From Myxococcota bacterium (GTDB lineage: Bacteria > Myxococcota_A > Polyangia > HGW-17 > JAJRWW01): 10,139 bases of DNA. Positions 6,924 through 10,139 of the stretch are shown piece by piece. The notes beneath the pieces were generated by a model. That model made no database searches and was not told where the DNA came from. It worked only from the letters and a program-made list of their open reading frames with translations. Location of the stretch: the NCBI GenBank assembly GCA_024276595.1, contig JAJRWW010000468.1, positions 1 to 10,139 of the forward strand, given 5' to 3'. Numbering within the stretch: the stretch's first letter is position 1; each line of letters opens with the position of its first letter. The translations under genes and the position numbers were made by a program.

Positions 6924-6952
6924 GTTGTACTCGATGAGTCAAGGGTTGGTAA
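6924..6952 (-). promoter_or_regulatory. possible nikR promoter with a palindrome in its spacer
   Basis: On the minus strand TTACCA (6952-6947), a 17-base spacer and TACAAC (6929-6924). Each hexamer matches four of six consensus positions. The perfect dyad ACTC-GAT-GAGT (6929-6939) lies largely in the spacer, where a bound repressor would block transcription. It does not match the known GTATGA-N16-TCATAC NikR operator, so a link to NikR is speculative. Confidence 0.3.
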
Positions 6953-6963
6953 AGTCAGCCAGA

Positions 6964-6981
6964 GCCCCGTGCAGGCGGGGC
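6964..6981. repeat. GC-rich stem-loop in the nikR/zinc-ribbon divergent region
   Basis: GCCCCG (6964-6969) and CGGGGC (6976-6981) form a perfect 6-bp stem with the loop TGCAGG. No T-run follows on either strand, so it is not a convincing terminator. Function unknown. Confidence 0.4.
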
Positions 6982-7007
6982 GACACACAGGCAGCGCGCA
7001 TGGCTCC

Positions 7008-7029
7008 CTGGCTTTGGGTCTTGAGCCAG
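7008..7029. repeat. second stem-loop in the divergent region
   Basis: CTGGCT (7008-7013) pairs with AGCCAG (7024-7029) around a ten-base loop. The right arm overlaps the possible -35 element of the plus-strand operon (7021-7026). It could be an operator or chance. Confidence 0.3.
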
Positions 7030-7049
7030 TTCCACGGCGATGCTATCTG
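7021..7049 (+). promoter_or_regulatory. weak candidate promoter for the zinc-ribbon operon
   Basis: TTGAGC (7021-7026), a 17-base spacer and TATCTG (7044-7049). The -10 matches only three of six positions. It is the best sigma-70-like pair seen ahead of the gene at 7118, and another sigma factor could be used instead. Confidence 0.25.
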
Positions 7050-7117
7050 TGGTAGGCATCGCTTTGCTGGTCGCTGCCCGATGGACGGATGCGTGCGGCC
7101 GCAGGGGGAGATGGCCG

Positions 7118-7426
7118 ATGGCATACTACTGCTGGAAATGCGGAAATGAGCTGGAGTTCCTGGTCAAGGTGGGCGTGAAGGTGGGTCGACAAGATAGCTG
7201 TATTCACTGTCGCGCGGATCTGCACGTGTGCAAGAACTGCGAGCTCCACGACCCCAACATCCACAACGAGTGCAGGGAGACCCACGCTCCCTTTATCCGG
7301 GATCGGGAAGAGGCCAACTTCTGCCAGCACTTCAACTTTGTCGACCGCAAGGCTCCTCCTCAGAAAGACAGCTCTGCGGCAGAGGCCAAGTCCACGCTCG
7401 AAGACCTAGTCAAGAGCTTGAAGTAG
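7118..7426 (+). CDS. small double zinc-ribbon protein of unknown function
   Basis: A 102-aa cytoplasmic protein with eight cysteines in two apparent metal sites. The first is C-x2-C-x19-C-x2-C (Cys5, Cys8, Cys28, Cys31; YYCWKCGNELEF then DSCIHC), a classic zinc-ribbon spacing. The second uses Cys38, Cys41, Cys52 and Cys69 (HVCKNCELHDPNIHNECRET and EEANFCQHFNFVD), with His44, His49 and His71 as alternative ligands. The C-terminal 25 residues are charged and probably flexible. Small proteins of this pattern occur in delta-proteobacterial lineages without a known function; that is recollection, not a search. ATG 7118 follows GGGGGAG (7104-7110) by seven bases. The frame is open back to 7040, but that reading would include the ribosome site and lacks zinc-ribbon character. 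The next gene begins nine bases after the stop. Confidence 0.85.
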   Translation: MAYYCWKCGNELEFLVKVGVKVGRQDSCIHCRADLHVCKNCELHDPNIHNECRETHAPFIRDREEANFCQHFNFVDRKAPPQKDSSAAEAKSTLEDLVKSLK

Positions 7427-7435
7427 CGACGGGGT

Positions 7436-8032
7436 GTGCCAGTGACAGGCGAAGACCACACCCTCGACGGAGGCTTCGACCCCGAGCTGCGGGAGCTGTG
7501 CCCAGATGGCGCGTGCATCGGCGTCATCGGTCCGGACGGAAGGTGCAAGGAGTGCGGAAAGGCATCTGAAGCACCTCGCGCCGGCGCCAGACCCTCGCCT
7601 GGCAGCGGGCCATCCCAGGTCCTCGAGGGCTCGGAGACAGCCTCACCCGCCGAGGCGACCTCCCTGGGGGACGAGCCCATGGACCCCACGCCTCGGAAGG
7701 TCGAGGGGGACACGTTCGATCCGGAGCTGCGGGAGCTGTGCCCAGACGGCGCGTGCATCGGCGTCATCGGTCCGGACGGAAGGTGCAAGGAGTGCGGGAA
7801 GTGGGCCTCGAATGCGACCCCTGGGAGACCAGCCCATCGCGGCCACACCCATGGCCCCGAGACCTCGGAGCGCCTGCCGGCAGGGGGAGAGCCCGTCGAA
7901 GATCCGCGCCATGGGCACGGGGCAGGGGAGGACAACGACCTGGAGGAGCGCACCCTCTGCCCCGACGGCGCGTGCATCGGCATCATCGGTCCGGACGGAA
8001 GATGCAAGGAGTGCGGGAGGAGCGCGGGGTAG
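7436..8032 (+). CDS. triple Cys4-module repeat protein of unknown function
   Basis: A 198-aa cytoplasmic protein holding three copies of a compact module, CPDGACIGVIGPDGRCKEC, with spacing C-x4-C-x9-C-x2-C. The cysteines are at 22/27/37/40, 102/107/117/120 and 175/180/190/193. These twelve are the only cysteines in the protein. Copies one and two share the preceding FDPELREL segment, and the third has one change (IGV to IGI). The modules are joined by Pro/Gly/Ala/His-rich linkers with no predicted fold. Each module could bind one Zn(II) or Fe by four thiolates, but this is inferred from cysteine spacing. The start is GTG 7436, or GTG 7442 two codons later, which is better placed relative to GGGGTG (7431-7436). 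It sits between the double zinc-ribbon gene and the CNB gene in an apparent operon. I know no characterised family with this arrangement. Confidence 0.85.
   Translation: MPVTGEDHTLDGGFDPELRELCPDGACIGVIGPDGRCKECGKASEAPRAGARPSPGSGPSQVLEGSETASPAEATSLGDEPMDPTPRKVEGDTFDPELRELCPDGACIGVIGPDGRCKECGKWASNATPGRPAHRGHTHGPETSERLPAGGEPVEDPRHGHGAGEDNDLEERTLCPDGACIGIIGPDGRCKECGRSAG
7475..7561 (+). repeat. direct repeat copy 1 (29-codon Cys4 module)
   Basis: Copy one of the 87-base unit shared with 7715-7801. Over the 29 codons the two differ at four bases, all synonymous third positions. Confidence 0.9.
7715..7801 (+). repeat. direct repeat copy 2 (29-codon Cys4 module)
   Basis: Copy two lies exactly 240 bases after copy one and encodes the identical 29 residues from FDPELREL to CGK. 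Confidence 0.9.
7955..8020 (+). repeat. direct repeat copy 3 (core of the Cys4 module)
   Basis: Copy three has the 22-codon core only, without the FDPELRE lead-in, and differs at one residue in the conserved core (Val to Ile) plus a few silent bases. Its first cysteine codon is 219 bases after that of copy two. Confidence 0.85.
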
Positions 8033-8098
8033 CTCTTCGTCAAAGACGTTGCTGCGCACCGCCACCACCCGTGGTAGTGTCTTACTCCGCACGCCGCC

Positions 8099-8103
8099 GA
8101 GGG
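8099..8103 (+). promoter_or_regulatory. ribosome binding site supporting a TTG start
   Basis: GAGGG, eight bases before TTG 8112. No ATG or GTG occurs in frame between the preceding gene's stop (8032) and the start of the TPR-like sequence. Confidence 0.55.
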
Positions 8104-8111
8104 ACGTACCG

Positions 8112-10094
8112 TTGGACAAGGCTGATCGAAAGATTCGCAAGCTCAGGGACAAGGCGGAGAAGCTCCGGCAAGCGGGCAACCTCAAAAAGGCGCTGGACAT
8201 CTACCATGAGCTGGAGAAGCGCGACCCCCAGGAGCCCCGGTGGCCACACCTGGCGGGAGAGGCCCACAAGCGCTTCGGACAGATAACCGAGGCGGTGGAG
8301 CATTTCACCAAGGCCGCGAAATTATATCACAAAAAAGGTTTCGATGTCAAGTGCGTGGCCATGTGCAAGGTGCTTTTGGTCATGGACCCCCTCAACGCCA
8401 CGGGGAACCGCCTGCTGGAGGCGGTGAGCGGCAGCTCACGATCCCCGCTTTCCGCTGCTCGGCCCACCCCTCAGCCCACCGGCCATGCCGCCCTGGCGGC
8501 CACCGGTGGCAAGGAGATATCCCCCCCGCCGCCCCTTCCACACACGCCGACGGCGGAGCCGTCGGCCCTGCCGGGAGGGTCTGCCCAGGCAGCCCACCGG
8601 AGCCAGAGCGCCTCTCCTCCCCAGGGCTCGGCCAGGTCAAGGGGAGCCAAGGACACATCCCCCAAAGAGCTGCAGGCGCTGGACCTCTCGGAGCTGGAGG
8701 ACCTGCTGGATGGAGAGGCTCGTCCCACCTCCGTCCCAACGCCGCCTGTCCCCTCCTCGCTCCCAAAGATCCCCGCACCCCTGAGGCCGCCCGGCAACAC
8801 CCAGGAGGCCGCAAATGCTCCTCCGCTGGTGGACACTCCACCCCGTCGTGAGCATAGCCCCGGTCCGACCATGGGAAAGCTCACCGAGAGCCTCGACATC
8901 GCGATCGTCGTGGAGGAGGTGGAGAAGCAGCAGCACCAGGGCGCTTCCGCAGAGGGCGTCGGCATGGAGGTCACGGACAACACCTTCATGGAGTCCCTGC
9001 CCAGGAGCGAGGCGAAGGAGGTGAGCGTCCCTCGAAGAAGACCCACCCTGGAGCCCGACGCCCCGCTGGAGACCCTCGAGCTCGAAGACATCATGCCGGG
9101 GACCCACCGCAAGCCGTCGGGGCCAGTGGGTCGAAAGCCCACCGAGGAGCTGTTCGAGGTGGACATCGAGGACATCGAGGTGATCGAAGATCTCCCTCCG
9201 GCGGAGCCTGGTCGAGCCGTTGGCGGCGGTCCGCCGCCGATCCCGGAGAAGCGCCCCACAACCACCCCTCCGGACCTGTTCAAGAAGCTGGGCGTCGACG
9301 CAATGAAGAGCCTGGTTGCCCAGATGAGCTACCTGGAGAAGCAGCCGGGAGAGATCATCGTCCGCCAGGGGGAGAAGGGCGGCTCACTGTACGTGATCAT
9401 CCGCGGCAAGGTGGCCATCACCCGGGAGACCAACGGCAACACCGTGCAGGTGTCCACTCTCAGTGACGGCGAGTTCTTCGGCGAGATGGCCCTCCTCACC
9501 GACACTCCGAGGGTGGCCTCGGTCAAGGCCATCACCAGAGTGGAGATGTTCGAGCTGAGCCGCGACACCCTCAGGCGGCTCATTCAGCAGTTTCCGAAGG
9601 TGGTGCCGGTGCTCATCGGCTTTCTCAAGGACCGTCTCCTGGAGATCTTTGTCAAGACCTCGGACCTGCTTCGCCCGGTACCCGAGTCCAAGCGCTGGCT
9701 GCTCGCTCGCAAGTTCAAGCTGTACGAGATCAAGGAGGGCAAGGTGGTCATCAAGGAGGGCAAGCCCTCTGGCGGCCTGATGATCTTCCTCGCGGGCAGC
9801 GCGGTGGCCACTCGAAACCGCCAGGGCAACACCGTCGTGCTCGGGGAGCTACAGCCGGGGAGCCTGGTGGGAGAGATCTCCATGCTCACGGGCGGTCCCG
9901 CCGTGGCCACGGTCACGGCCAAGAGCAAGGTCTGGCTGCTGGCCATCTCCCAGCGCCAGTTCAAGACGTTGACCAGCGCCTTCCCCCAGATGCGAAGGTA
10001 CGTGGAGCAGCTCGCCGACAAGCGGCGCAAGGAGAACGCGGCCATCGTCTCCGGGGGCGCCACCTACACGAGCCAGACCCTGCGCCTGGTCTGA
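8112..10094 (+). CDS. TPR protein with disordered linker and two cyclic-nucleotide-binding domains
   Basis: A 660-aa cytoplasmic protein. Residues 5-110 form about three TPR-like helical pairs (AEKLRQAGNLKKALDIYHEL, EAHKRFGQITEAVEHFTKAA, GFDVKCVAMCKVLLVMDPLN), a protein-interaction surface. Residues about 108-385 are Pro/Ser/Ala-rich and probably disordered, with acidic hydrophobic patches. Residues about 389-510 form a first CNB domain with the phosphate-binding cassette FGEMALLTDTPRVASV (456-471), in which Arg467 is the expected cAMP/cGMP phosphate ligand. Residues about 520-640 form a second CNB domain whose cassette VGEISMLTGGPAVATV (586-601) has Ala597 where Arg is expected. There is no DNA-binding helix-turn-helix, kinase, cyclase or membrane segment, so it is a receptor-adaptor rather than a CRP-type regulator. 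The start is TTG 8112, with GAGGG eight bases upstream. The frame is open back to 7506, but there it overlaps the previous gene in another frame. Third gene of the operon. Confidence 0.9.
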   Translation: MDKADRKIRKLRDKAEKLRQAGNLKKALDIYHELEKRDPQEPRWPHLAGEAHKRFGQITEAVEHFTKAAKLYHKKGFDVKCVAMCKVLLVMDPLNATGNRLLEAVSGSSRSPLSAARPTPQPTGHAALAATGGKEISPPPPLPHTPTAEPSALPGGSAQAAHRSQSASPPQGSARSRGAKDTSPKELQALDLSELEDLLDGEARPTSVPTPPVPSSLPKIPAPLRPPGNTQEAANAPPLVDTPPRREHSPGPTMGKLTESLDIAIVVEEVEKQQHQGASAEGVGMEVTDNTFMESLPRSEAKEVSVPRRRPTLEPDAPLETLELEDIMPGTHRKPSGPVGRKPTEELFEVDIEDIEVIEDLPPAEPGRAVGGGPPPIPEKRPTTTPPDLFKKLGVDAMKSLVAQMSYLEKQPGEIIVRQGEKGGSLYVIIRGKVAITRETNGNTVQVSTLSDGEFFGEMALLTDTPRVASVKAITRVEMFELSRDTLRRLIQQFPKVVPVLIGFLKDRLLEIFVKTSDLLRPVPESKRWLLARKFKLYEIKEGKVVIKEGKPSGGLMIFLAGSAVATRNRQGNTVVLGELQPGSLVGEISMLTGGPAVATVTAKSKVWLLAISQRQFKTLTSAFPQMRRYVEQLADKRRKENAAIVSGGATYTSQTLRLV

Positions 10095-10107
10095 GGACGT
10101 CTCGGCA

Positions 10108-10139
10108 GGCTCCCGGCGGGCTCCCGGCGGGCTCCCGGC
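10108..10139 (+). repeat. 11-bp tandem repeat at the right edge
   Basis: The unit GGCTCCCGGCG occurs at 10108-10118 and 10119-10129, then ten of its eleven bases at 10130-10139, where the window ends. It begins 13 bases after the stop of the CNB gene. The array may continue beyond the edge. Confidence 0.85.

Noticed and set aside
6873..7117. Consensus NikR operator or a tRNA in the divergent region
   Set aside because: No GTATGA-N16-TCATAC arrangement could be found, and the stem-loops do not fit a cloverleaf.
7475..8020. CRISPR-like array
   Set aside because: The repeats are 66-87 bases long, in frame within a coding gene and separated by 153-base or longer coding linkers; no cas genes are nearby.
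7360..8043. Minus-strand open frame with an apparent repeat HSLHLPSGPM-x-PMHAPSG
   Set aside because: The repetition is only the reverse complement of the Cys4-module repeats; there is no ribosome site and the plus-strand reading shows silent-only divergence between copies.
7506..8111. N-terminal extension of the CNB protein by about 200 codons
   Set aside because: The stretch is the alternate frame of the Cys4-repeat gene and is Arg/Ser-rich. TPR-like sequence starts only after TTG 8112, which has its own GAGGG.

Overview
The window is a high-GC stretch of bacterial chromosome. It probably comes from a myxobacterium or a related lineage of the former Deltaproteobacteria. The reasons are the lipoproteins with Cys-rich 'DTDCPDG' modules and a beta-propeller, a TPR plus double cyclic-nucleotide-binding protein with a long disordered linker, the frequent GTG/TTG starts, and the strong G/C bias at third codon positions. 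This is an inference from style, not a marker-gene assignment. No phage, transposon, CRISPR, tRNA or rRNA was seen, and no stretch longer than 300 bases lacks a gene.

Left part (1-1693, minus strand): a YbgF/CpoB-like lipoprotein with a C-terminal TPR runs off the left edge. It lies behind a near-consensus sigma-70 promoter that would give an almost leaderless transcript. Upstream of it is a two-gene unit, thioredoxin (GTG start, WCGPC) followed by a small uncharacterised 108-aa protein. Centre-left (1694-4000): a divergent promoter region drives, on the plus strand, a 704-aa predicted lipoprotein with Cys-rich modules, a seven-bladed NHL/Vgb-type beta-propeller interrupted by a calcium-loop-like insert, and a C-terminal beta domain.

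Centre (4020-6872, minus strand): a NikR-type nickel-responsive ribbon-helix-helix regulator is followed 12 bases later by an 805-aa N6-adenine DNA methyltransferase of the Eco57I/type IIG-like kind with a target-recognition-like C-terminus and no recognisable nuclease. A metal regulator cotranscribed with a lone DNA methylase is unexpected and is one of the two most interesting arrangements here.

Right part (7118-10094, plus strand): a three-gene unit. It encodes a 102-aa double zinc-ribbon protein, a 198-aa protein made of three near-identical C-x4-C-x9-C-x2-C modules in disordered linkers, and a 660-aa TPR/disordered/CNB/CNB protein whose first cyclic-nucleotide pocket looks intact and whose second lacks the phosphate-binding arginine. 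Together they look like an undescribed cytoplasmic signalling or scaffold module that combines metal-binding modules and a second-messenger receptor. That reading is inference from composition and gene order. The right edge carries an 11-bp tandem repeat.
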